Positions 36,771 to 46,244 are shown, counted from the stretch's first letter. The stretch: DNA of 64,000 nucleotides from Limnospira fusiformis SAG 85.79 (GCF_012516315.1 NZ_CP051185.1:455459-519458), one strand, 5' to 3'. The notes: generated from the letters alone by a model not told the origin. Numbers and translations: made by a program.

Positions 36771-37790
36771 GTGTGGATAACATCATCAAAAGATACGGTT
36801 CTAACTCCGACTGCTGTTGCCTTGGGTAACTTCGATGGATTTCATCGAGGACATCAACAGGTAGTCCGACCCATTCTCAACCCCAATCAAGTAGCCGTAG
36901 ATTCCCAGAAGGTAGGGGGCGGATATTCCGAGACAACTCCGCCATTCGGGATTTCTGGCTATGGAACAGTGGTCACTTTTAATCCTCACCCCCAGGAATT
37001 TTTTACAGGTCAAACCAAAAAACTGTTAACTCCCTTACCGGAAAAAATTGAGATTCTACGCAGGTTTGGGGTTCAGCAGTTGGTGCTTTTGCCTTTTGAC
37101 AAAGATTTGGCTAGTCTCACCCCAACTCAGTTCGTTGAGCAGATTTTGGTGGAGTATTTACAAGCTACTCGGGTGAGTGTCGGTTTTGATTTTCGCTTCG
37201 GTCGCCATCGCATGGGTAGTACCGACGACTTAAAGGCGATCGCCTCTCAGTATGGTATTGATGTCGAAATAGTTTCTCGCTTTCCCTGTCCTTATGGCGA
37301 TCGCATCAGTAGTTCCATCATCCGAGAATCCCTTACAGAAGGTCATCTTAACCGTGCTAATCAACTATTAGGACGTGCTTATACCCTCCTCGGTGAAGTG
37401 GTACAGGGTCAACAATTAGGGCGGACTCTGGGATTTCCTACAGCTAATTTACAACTGCCACCAGAGAAGTTTTTACCTCGATACGGTGTTTATGCAGTCC
37501 TGGTTACCGGACTTGCTGCCCGGTACGGCAAAACTATCGCGCCTCAGTTAGGAGTGATGAATATTGGTTGTCGTCCTACTGTAGCTGGAGACAATCCTAC
37601 CGTTGAGGTTCATTTATTAGATTGGGATGGGGATTTATATGGTCAGAGTTTGACTGTCAGTTTAGAGGGGTTTTTGCGACCAGAACAAAAATTTGCATCC
37701 CTTGAACAGCTAAAGGCGCAAATTCAAAGGGATTGTACCCACGCGCGAACCTATCTCCAGGCTAGGAAAAATCTGCCCCTACTGGATTAA
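36771..37790 (+). CDS. ribF: Bifunctional riboflavin kinase/FAD synthetase
   Basis: 339 aa from a GTG. The N-terminal FAD synthetase domain has VALGNFDGFHRGHQQV (nucleotidyl-transfer HxGH) and the ISSSIIRESL block; the C-terminal riboflavin kinase domain has GRTLGFPTANLQLP and YGVYAVLV. It makes FMN and FAD from riboflavin in the cytoplasm. An insertion of about 25 residues (VDSQKVGGGYSETTPP) near residue 45 precedes TVVTFNPHP and is not in the E. coli protein. No FMN riboswitch is seen upstream. Confidence 0.94.
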   Translation: MWITSSKDTVLTPTAVALGNFDGFHRGHQQVVRPILNPNQVAVDSQKVGGGYSETTPPFGISGYGTVVTFNPHPQEFFTGQTKKLLTPLPEKIEILRRFGVQQLVLLPFDKDLASLTPTQFVEQILVEYLQATRVSVGFDFRFGRHRMGSTDDLKAIASQYGIDVEIVSRFPCPYGDRISSSIIRESLTEGHLNRANQLLGRAYTLLGEVVQGQQLGRTLGFPTANLQLPPEKFLPRYGVYAVLVTGLAARYGKTIAPQLGVMNIGCRPTVAGDNPTVEVHLLDWDGDLYGQSLTVSLEGFLRPEQKFASLEQLKAQIQRDCTHARTYLQARKNLPLLD

Positions 37791-38206
37791 TCTAGTTGCC
37801 TGACTAATGTTGATTTTGAACTGCTCTATAAGGCTATAGTTCTCGTCGGGAATAAGGTTTCAATCCACACCTGCGCCCCAGAACATAGCTTTTTGAACGG
37901 TTGATATAGTAGGCGGCAAGGCCCATCAATTATTATTTCCGAAGCATACAAGGTTTTATTGCCTTTGTTCAAGATAATTGGTGGTTGTAGCAATTGTTGG
38001 ATGTCGCTTATCTCTCCTTGGGTTTCCCTGAGTATGCGGTTGTTGTTACCAATGACTTTCTTGTTGATATGAATATACGTGGGTTTATTCTTAGGACGGC
38101 TACATTGCCAAGTAGGCTTCGGACCACGCCCCCCAGGAGTGATTTCAGGCATTTCGCCAGTTAAGGGAATGACCCACATCCTACCAATTCGTTGACACTG
38201 ATACAT

Positions 38207-39403
38207 TTACGCGACATTTATCCGGCTATTGCCTGACAATGCGACGATAGCACTATTACCCGTTAAGGTAACAGAGGCGGTATCCCGCAAAGCTTTTAGA
38301 AAGATTCCAAAAGCACCGTTCCAGTCCCTGGGTAGAGTGAACCCACACTCCGGACATCGGAACACTTTTGAGCCACCTAGCTGGGAATGCACATGACCAC
38401 AGTGAGTACAGGTTTTGCTGGTGTATTCTTCCGTCACATCTACAACTGTGCTTCCAGTTATCTCGGCTTGATGTCTCAGGGTTAGTTTGAATCGATAATG
38501 CGCCCATGTCAGCATGGCGCGGGCAGTCTTAGACCTGATTAGACGCTTCACCTGACTGGCCATATCGGAAGTCTCGAAGGTGGGCAAAAAAATTAGGCTG
38601 TAGTTGTGAGTCAAGTAGTGAGCAATTTGTTTGTGGGCTTCATCAACTAGATTGCGGATTTTGGTTCTCATTCGTTGAGCCGCTTGCCTCATCCGTCGCC
38701 TTCTTGAACGACAGGGTTCCTTGGCGATTCGGCTCATCAAATCATCCAAATGTTGACATAGCCTAGTAATGCCTCCAATATCCCCGGAGCCCAATTCCAG
38801 AAATCGTGAACCATCAAACCCGGTCATAAAAGTTCGGACGCCCGGGTCTAATGCAATCACGCCAGTAGCGTCAGTTGGGGTAACGGCAACTGGTTCAGGG
38901 AAAATCGCCAACCATCGACCTTTGGTAAACACCAACTGAGTCCCTTGCCCGCAAGTTTTAGGGATGGGTTCGGAAACCATGAAAGTTAATCCTTTCGTTA
39001 GTCTTGGATACCAACTCCCTGAAGAGAAATTAGCATCGTTAAACTTGATGGCTTGAGAACTATCCCGACAGCTCCTAAACCTTGCGCCAGGACTGGCTGA
39101 AAAGGCGAGATAGGCATCAAAGATAGCATTCTGCCGAATATGGCAGGGTGTTTCTTTGACCCATGCAGGCAAGTCGCTCTGCATCACTTCGTTGCGTAAT
39201 TTCAGTTTGCTTAGTCGTTTACCACTCCGGGATAATGCAATTGCTTGGTTGTAGCAATACCGACAAGCGGCCAACCATTTACGCCAGACTTGATTTAGCT
39301 CGGGGCTGGGGTAAATCCGGATCTTCTTTGACCTGAGTTTTGTATTTACTCCGTCCGTATAATCTGGAGCTAAAGCAGTGGAGGAGGGCGAGGATGTCCT
39401 CAA
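38207..39403 (-). CDS. tnpB: TnpB, RNA-guided nuclease of IS607-type element (copy 1)
   Basis: About 398 aa from a TTG at 39403 inside the end of tnpA; the open frame extends further up, but there it is only the shadow of tnpA. RuvC residues are intact: Asp in VIALDPGVRTF, Glu in FLPTFETSD, Asp in LPRDWNGAFGIF. The zinc finger is CTHCG...CPECG. The gene stops 7 bp from the element end, so a guide RNA would read its spacer from the flanking DNA. By family it cuts DNA at donor sites. It is apparently functional, unlike the partner tnpA. Confidence 0.85.
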   Translation of the reverse strand: MRTSSPSSTALAPDYTDGVNTKLRSKKIRIYPSPELNQVWRKWLAACRYCYNQAIALSRSGKRLSKLKLRNEVMQSDLPAWVKETPCHIRQNAIFDAYLAFSASPGARFRSCRDSSQAIKFNDANFSSGSWYPRLTKGLTFMVSEPIPKTCGQGTQLVFTKGRWLAIFPEPVAVTPTDATGVIALDPGVRTFMTGFDGSRFLELGSGDIGGITRLCQHLDDLMSRIAKEPCRSRRRRMRQAAQRMRTKIRNLVDEAHKQIAHYLTHNYSLIFLPTFETSDMASQVKRLIRSKTARAMLTWAHYRFKLTLRHQAEITGSTVVDVTEEYTSKTCTHCGHVHSQLGGSKVFRCPECGFTLPRDWNGAFGIFLKALRDTASVTLTGNSAIVALSGNSRINVA

Positions 39404-39899
39404 CCATTTCTCGTTCTGGACTGAGACTTGTCTGGTTGAGAACCATGAGTGAGCACCTGTTTTGCTCACAGAGCCATCGAAACAAGTCAAATCCCCATAT
39501 TGCCAATCGGTCTGGGTGGGCAACGACAACCATGCGGACATCTCCTGACAAGACTTGTCCCAGTAAGGCCAGCATTTTCTTTCCCTTGAAGTCGAGCCCG
39601 CCTCCGATTTCTGAGACGACTTCTGCTTCGGGGTAGAGGTTGGACAGTGCGGCCACCTGTCGGTTGAGGTCGGACTGCTGGGCGCGGCTACTAACTCTGG
39701 CATAGATAACGACTTTGCGTTTGTCACTGCCTGATTTGGCAGTATATCACTCAACGTTGTATCGTCGTTGCCCAGCGGGGGTTCTGATGGTCTCGATTGA
39801 GCCATTTTTGTCCCATCTGCGGAGTATTCTTTCATGGACTCCAAGGATTTGGGCGGCTTCCTTGGGTTTGACATATCTGGCAATAGGTTTATCCTCAAC
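39279..39899 (-). pseudogene. tnpA: Serine recombinase TnpA of IS607-type element, copy 1 (dead)
   Basis: Frame 39899-39279 reads IARYVKPKEAAQILGVHERI (MerR-like HTH), RTPAGQRRYNVE, then a TGA at 39749-39747, then VVIYARVSSRAQQSDLNRQ (catalytic Ser) and the rest of the recombinase to 39279. No ATG, GTG or TTG lies between the upstream stop and the HTH. It overlaps tnpB in another frame. Confidence 0.85.
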
Positions 39900-39996
39900 T
39901 CTTCTCGCTTCTTATACCATATTGCCCTAAAATATTAACCTAATTTGAGATTAAATCATGCTCCCCGCGAGTCACGCGACGGGGATTCTTGGTTCA

Positions 39997-41206
39997 TCAA
40001 CCGGACTTAACTGAGCAGGATTTTTCCAACCCAGCCAGAGGCCCGCTCTCCCCAAGCGTATAACTTCCCGTGTGCCCCACGGTAGTTAGTCCCAGGCGCA
40101 GGATATTGATGGCCGCATTCACATCTCGGTCAGCCTCATAGCCGCAATGCGGACAGTGGTGGGTTCTGACTGAGAGTGCCTTCTTGACTCGTTGGCCGCA
40201 GCTTGAGCAATCCTGGCTCGTATATTGGGGAGGAACGGCAATCGTTACCTTCCCGTACTTCCTGCCAAAATACTCCAACCAACAGCGAAATATTGACCAT
40301 CCTGCATCACTAATCGACTTGGCTAGATGCCGATTGCGTACTAACCCTTTCACATTCAAGTCTGCCTTCGGCGCGCCGCTTCGCGTCTACGTAGGCAACC
40401 AAATCGTTAGATTGGATGACGCAGTAGGCGATGCTCTTCGCCCACTCATTACGCTGCCTACTTACCCTTAAATGCTTCCGGGCGTATCGGTTCCTAGCCC
40501 TGTGATAGTTCCCGGACTGTGGTTTTGCCCCCTTGCGGTACTTTCTGGACTTCTCTCGATTGGCCTTGTTCAACCGCCTTTCAGACTTGCGATAGAACTG
40601 CGGTGCTTCCACCACACTGCCATCACTGGCAGCGATAAAATACCGCAACCCTAGGTCAATGCCAACAGCTTTTTGACTCGGTTCACTCTGCACCTGAACA
40701 TCAACCTGGATGCAGAACTGAACGTAGTAGCCATCAGCGCGACGGACTAAGCGAACCCGTTTAATCAGGGATTCGTCATAGCGTGCCAGATCGTAGGTTC
40801 CGAGCAACCGCAATTCCCCAATCCCGAAGCCATCGGTGAATGTGATGCGCTTCGGCCCGAGCAGTTTCCATCCAGAGGTTTTGTACTCCACCGAGCGGGA
40901 ATGCTTTTTGAACCTGGGGAATCCTACGGGCTTAATGCCCTTTTTGCAGTTGTCGTAGAACCGACTGATTGAACTCCAGGCCCGTTCTGCTGAAGCCTGA
41001 CGAGCCATGGAGTTGAGTTTCTTGGCAAAGGGAAACTCCTCAGCTAACGCTTTGCAGAGTTTGCTAAGGTCGTATTTGCCGACATCTTGGCTATCCATCC
41101 AATAGCGCAACGCCTTATTACGGACAAATTGAGCCGTCCGTATAGCGTCCTCTATAGCGGTAGCCTGGGCAGGCTTTACCCGTGCTTTGAACTCAAGTAC
41201 AATCAT
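39997..41206 (-). pseudogene. tnpB: TnpB of IS200/IS605-type element, copy 1 (frameshifted by a small repeat)
   Basis: The N-terminal frame 41206-40391 (MIVLEFKARVKPAQATA) includes Asp of AVGIDLGLRYF. The C-terminal frame (NVKGLVRNRHLAKSISDAGW) has CSSCGQRV...CPHCG and DRDVNAAINI. Between them, 28 bp at 40363-40390 (GC-rich, TGCCTTCGGCGCGCCGC...) replace the codons expected after VAY and before LNVKG, causing a +1 frameshift. The insert looks like a small dispersed cyanobacterial repeat. Confidence 0.85.
40363..40390. repeat. 28-bp small dispersed repeat inside tnpB
   Basis: TGCCTTCGGCGCGCCGCTTC-type sequence, also present at 63166-63193 in the sister element at the same site, so it predates the copies' separation. 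Confidence 0.6.
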
Positions 41207-41431
41207 TTTCCCTCATACTAGCATATCTGGCGTAAGAATGCGGCTAAAGCCGCCGTTGCTTTTCATCCCTGGGCTAAAGCCACAGGGCTTTCAAGCTATC
41301 GTCTATTCACGTAAGCTCCGGGAATTCTACCACTATACAAAAGATGCCTAACTCGGGTGGTGCTTACACCCATCAATTTTGCGGCTTGAGAAGTACCTAT
41401 GAACATTATCGGCAAAAACTATTACGATAGT

Positions 41432-42346
41432 GTTATGGTCGAAGGGAAAGTCACCTTTCCCAACTCCAATTCAAAACCGTGCTTGCGAGTTTCCCAGCAC
41501 ACGGCTCCTGATGTGGATACCCTCTTTGTCAAAGGAACAAGGTTACGACCCCCTGCTTTATGACTTCAACTTTGGGAGCTATATGCTTGCGTTAGTCTTT
41601 AAACTCGCTTTCGCCATTAAACTCTTACTTATCGCAGTCTCTATATCCACACCGTGACTAGTGGGCATATCCCAACCATTACAGTTAGGCATTGGCTTTC
41701 AGTCACATCCCTTCCCCTTATGAGCTTGCGCTTACACTTTTCACTACTCTACGAGATGTACTCGTAGAGAGCCCAACAGGGGTTTCAACGTTCCGTATAT
41801 ATGGGCATTCCATCTTTAGATTTGTCCTATCCACCGGGGTACATTTTAAAAGTCTGTGTAGGTGTTGATAACAGTACCCTACTTTTCCCCTTACTCTTTT
41901 GAGCGCAGCGTGTCAACCTATTTCGCTACTTAATACTTACGGTGGTTCAAGCCAGACATTTGGTTTCCCTAATCATGGATGGTTGGCAGTGGTCGGATTG
42001 GGAATAGGTTTCCCTTACGCCTTCCGTTCCCCGCTTCAATCCCAGATTTGTGATTTCTGAAACTGGGGGTGGCTATCGCCTTTACTCTTTCCCAAATCAC
42101 CCCAAGTGGGTTAAATACTCCTCCTTATAGTATACTTGGAGGATAAATAGTGTATTCTGTGATTTCTTATATGGGATTGACCTTGAGTTCCCTGCCTTGC
42201 TTAGTCTATGCTTAGTCTATACTCTAAGCACTCTAAGCGTCGGGACATATATACAGTTAAGGGGTTAGACTGGTTGAAGGTCTAATTGCCCTCTAGGAGG
42301 TTATTTCAGGCATTGCAGCCTTATTTGACTCCTAAACGTCTCGCAC
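41432..42346 (-). mobile_element. ORF-less group II intron, copy C
   Basis: 915 bp. 5' end GTGCGAG (42346 down); domain V-like GGAGCCGTGTGCTGGGAAAC...GCACGG near 41510-41470; 3' end CATAAC at 41432. It is homologous along its length to 53130-53995 (copy B) with the same internal loss of the reverse-transcriptase gene, leaving only a few start codons (ATGGCGAAAGCGAGTTTAAA on the minus strand). It lies in the leader of the broken HTH gene: removal joins a TATAAT-bearing 5' exon to DNA 25 bp before the HTH start. Confidence 0.85.
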
Positions 42347-42836
42347 ATAATAAATATTATAGCGGATAATCTCTGGTTGGTCGAAACTGCTGTCTGTTGA
42401 GGTCTGGGAATTCTTGGTGGGCAAGAATTGGCGGGGTTTGAGGCGATCGCCCTTCAGTAACACATTGGCATCCTCTGCTTTCGCGCTCTATGGCCAATGA
42501 TTAGTGATCACCCAAGACAATCAATATTTAGATGGGCAGGGGGGCGGCGGAGTCCAGTTGTGGCAGAAGTTGAGAATAATTACACCTGATAAATCTCCCC
42601 TAATTGTAGTTGACAGATGAGGAAAAATAGCTCTCCGAACTCGAACACAACTCAGGTTAATGGGGATGTAAAAGCGATCGCTTCCCCGGCGCGAGCAGCC
42701 ATCAGAAATCGTGGCGGAAAGGGGCTATGAGCAGATGGTGTTAGAAAATATCTATACAGATAGTCTGCGGATAGCTGTGCAACGGTCAAAAATGCTGTAT
42801 CCTCTCACTCAGAGGGTTGAATCACCGGAGAATTGA
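42347..42836 (+). other. Intergenic region before moxR with a possible 41-codon ORF
   Basis: Mostly non-coding. From a GTG at 42711 a frame reads VAERGYEQMVLENIYTDSLR... to a TGA at 42834-42836 that abuts the moxR ATG (TGAATG). It could be a tiny translated leader or the remnant of a lost upstream gene. Nothing else was seen. Confidence 0.35.
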
Positions 42837-43748
42837 ATGAGAGAACGTATTGAACGATTAAAGCAAAATTTAGGTCGGACTATAGTTGGTAAAGAAGAGT
42901 CAATTCGCCTAACCTTGGTGGCGCTGCTGGCGGGGGGTCATGTGCTGTTGGAAGATGTACCCGGAGTAGGTAAAACTTTACTGGCTAAATCCTTGGCTCG
43001 TTCTATTGATGGAGTTTTCCAGAGGATTCAATGTACACCGGATTTATTACCAACCGATATTACTGGTACTAATATTTGGAATCCTAGCAGTGGTGAGTTT
43101 GAATTTTTGCCGGGGCCAGTATTTGCTAATATTTTACTTACTGATGAAATTAACCGAGCTACACCCCGCACTCAGTCGGCTTTGTTGGAGGTCATGGAAG
43201 AAAGACAGGTGACGATTGATCGGGTATCGCGCATGGTTCAGAAGCCTTTTTTTGTGATTGCGACTCAGAACCCGATTGAGTATCAGGGAACTTTCCCTCT
43301 CCCAGAAGCGCAAATGGATCGGTTTATGTTGTCTTTAACTTTGGGATATCCCAGTGAACAGGAAGAGTTGCAAATGTTGCGACGCTTGAGTGAGGGGGTA
43401 CAGGTTGATGAACTTAAACCCTGTCTCAGTTTACAGGATATTCTGACTCTGCAAAAGGAATGTCAGAGAGTCCAGGTGGATGGGTCTTTACAGCAGTATA
43501 TTCTTAATTTGGTTCGCGCTACACGGGAGCATGAGGATATTATGTTGGGCGTGAGTCCTAGGGGGGCGATCGCTCTTCATCGTACTACCCAGGCTTTGGC
43601 TTTTTTATCGGGACGAGATTATGCCGTTCCTGATGATATTAAATTATTGGCTCCCCATGTCCTTTCACATCGCTTGATTACTGGTGGTGGTCGCCGTTCT
43701 AAGACCGTTATTGAAGTCCTACTGCAATCTGTACCGATTCCATCCTAG
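42837..43748 (+). CDS. MoxR-family AAA+ ATPase
   Basis: 303 aa. Walker A EDVPGVGKTLLAKSLA (about 40-55), Walker B ILLTDEINRATPRTQSALLE, sensor 1 VIATQNPIEYQGTFPLPEAQ, sensor 2/arginine region LGVSPRGAIALHR. MoxR ATPases act as chaperones, often with DUF58/VWA proteins encoded next door; none is present here, as the next gene downstream is on the other strand. So the partner is elsewhere. The start codon overlaps the end of a small ORF. Confidence 0.92.
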   Translation: MRERIERLKQNLGRTIVGKEESIRLTLVALLAGGHVLLEDVPGVGKTLLAKSLARSIDGVFQRIQCTPDLLPTDITGTNIWNPSSGEFEFLPGPVFANILLTDEINRATPRTQSALLEVMEERQVTIDRVSRMVQKPFFVIATQNPIEYQGTFPLPEAQMDRFMLSLTLGYPSEQEELQMLRRLSEGVQVDELKPCLSLQDILTLQKECQRVQVDGSLQQYILNLVRATREHEDIMLGVSPRGAIALHRTTQALAFLSGRDYAVPDDIKLLAPHVLSHRLITGGGRRSKTVIEVLLQSVPIPS

Positions 43749-43803
43749 GCTGCTACTGCTATTTATTAACTGCGACCTAAAATCTTCAGACGCAGCACAA
43801 GAT

Positions 43804-43838
43804 ACCCCTCTGTCTTTTATGGCTTTGAGGGGTTTTTT
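43804..43838. terminator. Bidirectional-looking terminator between moxR and cyAbrB
   Basis: ACCCCTC (43804-43810) / GAGGGGT (43827-43833) stem followed by six Ts, about 55 bp after moxR. Confidence 0.8.
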
Positions 43839-43964
43839 GGTGCTGCTCAGATGCTAACGATAGGTATGCGATCGCATTTGAATCACTGAGAAAACCTAGT
43901 TTCTCAGCATTATAGAAGTATCAAGACTAGACAATATACTACTTTCACAATTGCATCAACTCTG

Positions 43965-44357
43965 CTAATCTTCCGAGCCTACCTGTTTCAGATAAATGTG
44001 CTTACGTCCCAGAATAATCTCAAATTCATCTCCGGGTTGCAGATCCATTTGCTTCGTATAGGCTGACCCAATCAACAGGTTGTTATTAGATTGAACCGTA
44101 ATTCTATAACTGGCAGAGCGTCCGCCGCGTCCATTTCCTTTTGGTTTCCCATCTAGTTCGATTCCTTCTGCCTCTATTAAGGCGTTAAGGAATTTCATCA
44201 TATTAACTCGCTCTATACCGTCTTTGGTTAACGTATAGTATCCGCATTTTTTAGCTTTCTCTTCTTTCTTCATGTAGCCGAGATGTCGGACTTTTTCTAA
44301 GAGTTCTTGACCAGTGAGCTGTTGTGGTTGAGTTTCCGAATTGTTCTTCTTAGCCAT
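43965..44357 (-). CDS. AbrB-like transcriptional regulator (cyAbrB)
   Basis: 130 aa. Cyanobacterial AbrB-type DNA-binding proteins have a helical N-terminal part (LTGQELLEKVRHLGYM and KKCGYYTLTKDG here) and a C-terminal swapped-hairpin AbrB fold (NNLLIGSAYTKQMDLQPGDE then FEIILGRKHIYLKQV). They act as global regulators of carbon and nitrogen genes, which fits an organism with the ccm and ndhF4 operons. Which of the two paralogues (cyAbrB1 or 2) this is, I cannot decide. An 11-bp inverted repeat lies 40 bp upstream. Confidence 0.88.
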   Translation of the reverse strand: MAKKNNSETQPQQLTGQELLEKVRHLGYMKKEEKAKKCGYYTLTKDGIERVNMMKFLNALIEAEGIELDGKPKGNGRGGRSASYRITVQSNNNLLIGSAYTKQMDLQPGDEFEIILGRKHIYLKQVGSED

Positions 44358-44759
44358 GAGATCTTCCCTTGCATATTCGAGATGGTGTCATCACCCCAGT
44401 TATGGTTATCGCTCCGACAACCATAACTGTTCACGATGACCTGGTACCTGCATACCATCTTACACTAAGATTGCAGAATTATTTATCTCAATGATTAACA
44501 TTTTTAACAGATGTAATCATCGGATAGCTGATTGTGTAAAGGCTTACCTGTTTGTGGTTTCCCAGAGCTATTACTCGCGCTGGTTGAGGTCAAACTCAGT
44601 TAGAATCTAGGCAGGACGGATTAAATAATGTTAATCAATGATGTATCCGTAAATTCCACTAGATAGATACGGATGAGTAGTCTAGGTTAAGGTTGGTAGC
44701 AACTGACGAGACTATCAAGCCAATAAACACAAAAATCACTGTTAATTTGAAAGGGATTA
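44358..44759. promoter_or_regulatory. Divergent region cyAbrB / Rrf2 with an 11-bp inverted repeat
   Basis: 402 bp between two divergent regulator genes. CAGTTATGGTT (44397-44407) and AACCATAACTG (44419-44429) form a perfect inverted repeat with an 11-nt loop, 40 bp before the cyAbrB start, a good candidate autoregulatory site. The rest is AT-rich without clear features. Confidence 0.5.
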
Positions 44760-45203
44760 ATGAAGTTAACTACTCGCGGACATTATAGTGTTAAAGCCTT
44801 GTTAGATTTAGCGGTGCTGCAAAACCAGGGTCCGATTTCGGTGCGAGCGATCGCCTCTCGGCAAAATATTCCCGCTCCCTATCTGGAAAAGTTACTAATT
44901 GAGATGCGACAAAGGGGGCTAGTAATTTCTGTAAGAGGCGCTCATGGGGGATATCAGTTGGCATATCCACCTGCTCAAATTTCTCTGGGACAAATTCTGG
45001 AAGCAGTTGGTGAGACCATAGAACCTTTATCTAACCATCAACCTGATGCTGAAAAAATAGAGGATTGGGTAACATTTACTCTCTGGAATCGTCTCCATGA
45101 AAAATTAAAGGAGGCTCTGTATAGCATCTCTCTGGAAGACCTTTATTATGATGCCCTCAGTTGGCAGGCGGCTCAGGGAGAGTCAGCTAGTTTTGTGGTT
45201 TAA
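44760..45203 (+). CDS. Rrf2-family transcriptional regulator
   Basis: 147 aa. Winged helix of the Rrf2/IscR family: MKLTTRGHYSVKALLDLA, IPAPYLEKLLIEMRQRGLV and the wing RGAHGGYQLA. The protein contains no cysteine at all, so it cannot hold an Fe-S cluster like IscR and must sense something else or act constitutively. It is 39 bp upstream of cobD on the same strand and may be cotranscribed with it. The function in cyanobacteria is uncertain. Confidence 0.9.
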   Translation: MKLTTRGHYSVKALLDLAVLQNQGPISVRAIASRQNIPAPYLEKLLIEMRQRGLVISVRGAHGGYQLAYPPAQISLGQILEAVGETIEPLSNHQPDAEKIEDWVTFTLWNRLHEKLKEALYSISLEDLYYDALSWQAAQGESASFVV

Positions 45204-45242
45204 TTGTATGGAGGCAGTGAAGGATTACATGGCAGTCAATAA

Positions 45243-46244
45243 ATGAGTGATTTCCCAACAATAGTAATTTTGGCAATAGCGGCTGGCTTGGATTATGCTA
45301 TCGGTGATCCGTGGAATTGGCTGCATCCAGTTCAAGTTATGGGTTGGGTGATTACCAAATTCACTCAACCAGTTCTGAGATATTTGAAGAGTCCTTTATC
45401 TCAAAAGCTGGCGGGAATTTGGGTGGGGTTGATTTTGGTCATTGGTAGCGGATTGGTCAGTTGGCTGATGGTGGCAGCAGTTAAAACTATGACCGTGCAA
45501 TTGCCGTTTCATGGTATTATCTGTGTGGGGCTACAAAGTATTCTTTTAGCTAGTTGCTTTGCTGCTAGGAGTTTGCGAGCAGCGGCTGAGGATGTACAAG
45601 AGGCTCTGCAACGGGGGGATTTGCCAACAAGTCGCCAGCGATTAAGTCAGTATGTAGGTCGAGATACCGAACAGTTATCGAAACCTGAAATTGAACGGGC
45701 TATTGTGGAAACTATTACCGAAAATGCGATCGATGGTATGATGGCTCCCCTATTCTATGGGATTATTGGTTTACTGATACCAGCAGTGGGAAGTGTTCCT
45801 CTGGCTTGGGCTTATAAAGCTGCCAGCACTCTTGATTCAATGATTGGTTATCGTGAAGCACCTTATACTCATATAGGATGGTTTAGTGCTAAATTGGAGG
45901 ATGTTCTGACTTGGCTTCCTTGCCGCCTCAGTGTAATTACGGTTGCTCTGTTGTCCGGTCAACCTAGACGGGTTTGGCAAATATGTCGCCGAGATGCTAT
46001 TCATGATCCTAGTCCTAATGCCGGTTGGAGTGAATGCGCCTATGCTGTAGCTTTGGGAGTACAATTGGGGGGAGTGAATCAATATGGAGGAAAAGTTAAA
46101 CATAAACCTACTTTAGGAGATCCGATTTCCCCCATTACCTCAGAAACTATTGAACGGGCGCTGACCATCACCCGTCACGCGGTTTTTTTATGGTTAGGTT
46201 TGACTTTTATACTATTTATAATTAGGGCAATATTTTGGCAATAA
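45243..46244 (+). CDS. cobD: Adenosylcobinamide-phosphate synthase CobD/CbiB
   Basis: 333 aa integral membrane protein with about five hydrophobic segments. It attaches aminopropanol (phosphate) to adenosylcobyrate in cobalamin or pseudocobalamin synthesis. Family blocks: LDYAIGDPWNWLHPVQVMGW at the N-terminus, RDTEQLSKPEIERAIVETIT with ENAIDGMMAPLFY, and DPSPNAGWSECAYAVALGVQ near residue 260. No cobalamin riboswitch was found upstream. Confidence 0.94.
   Translation: MSDFPTIVILAIAAGLDYAIGDPWNWLHPVQVMGWVITKFTQPVLRYLKSPLSQKLAGIWVGLILVIGSGLVSWLMVAAVKTMTVQLPFHGIICVGLQSILLASCFAARSLRAAAEDVQEALQRGDLPTSRQRLSQYVGRDTEQLSKPEIERAIVETITENAIDGMMAPLFYGIIGLLIPAVGSVPLAWAYKAASTLDSMIGYREAPYTHIGWFSAKLEDVLTWLPCRLSVITVALLSGQPRRVWQICRRDAIHDPSPNAGWSECAYAVALGVQLGGVNQYGGKVKHKPTLGDPISPITSETIERALTITRHAVFLWLGLTFILFIIRAIFWQ

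Larger units (their letters stand above)
38200..39960 (-). mobile_element. IS607-type element, copy 1 (1,761 bp)
   Basis: Bounded by AG dinucleotides on both sides (CT at 38198-38199 and 39961-39962 on the plus strand), as expected for serine-recombinase crossover. Order tnpA-tnpB, overlapping. It sits in the right end of the IS200/IS605-type element. Compared with copy 2 it is 3 bp shorter. Confidence 0.9.
38192..41310 (-). mobile_element. IS200/IS605-type tnpB element (copy 1), itself interrupted by IS607-type
   Basis: Inserted after TTAC (41314-41311) of the HTH gene and ending in TCAA (rc of 38192-38195), the classic IS608-like cleavage sites, with no target duplication. Without the nested element it is 1,356 bp. 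The ends carry hairpins: CCCCG/CGGGG at 39963-39984, and CCCTG/CAGGG plus CGGC/GCCG near 41242-41286. It has tnpB only and no Y1 transposase, so it is moved in trans. The copy at 62758-63864 gives the boundary. Confidence 0.9.
37826..41406 (-). pseudogene. HTH DNA-binding protein gene broken by nested insertion sequences
   Basis: Exon-like halves: 41406-41311 (32 codons, MFIGTSQAAKLMGVSTTRVR to GRIPGAY) and 38191-37826 (121 codons plus stop, RIGRMWVIPLTGEMPEI onward). Joined directly (TAC/CGA) they give an in-frame 153-aa protein: an excisionase/MerR-like winged HTH, then a domain with PTYIHINKK and a C-terminal GAQVWIETLFPT. The gap is filled by an IS200/IS605-type element carrying an IS607-type element. 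A frame from the IS end (ATG at 38206) through the 3' half exists, but it lacks the HTH. The target of the regulator is unknown. Confidence 0.85.

Noticed and set aside
37826..38206. 126-aa protein starting at the end of the IS607-type element
   Set aside because: The first five codons are IS ends. The real gene is the interrupted HTH gene whose 5' part is at 41311-41406.
38207..39898. 563-aa TnpB starting at 39898
   Set aside because: The N-terminal 165 codons are the out-of-frame shadow of tnpA. TnpB homology starts around KLRSKKIRIYPSPEL.
41430..41657. 75-codon plus-strand ORF
   Set aside because: Lies antisense within group II intron copy C. Intron RNA structure explains the sequence.
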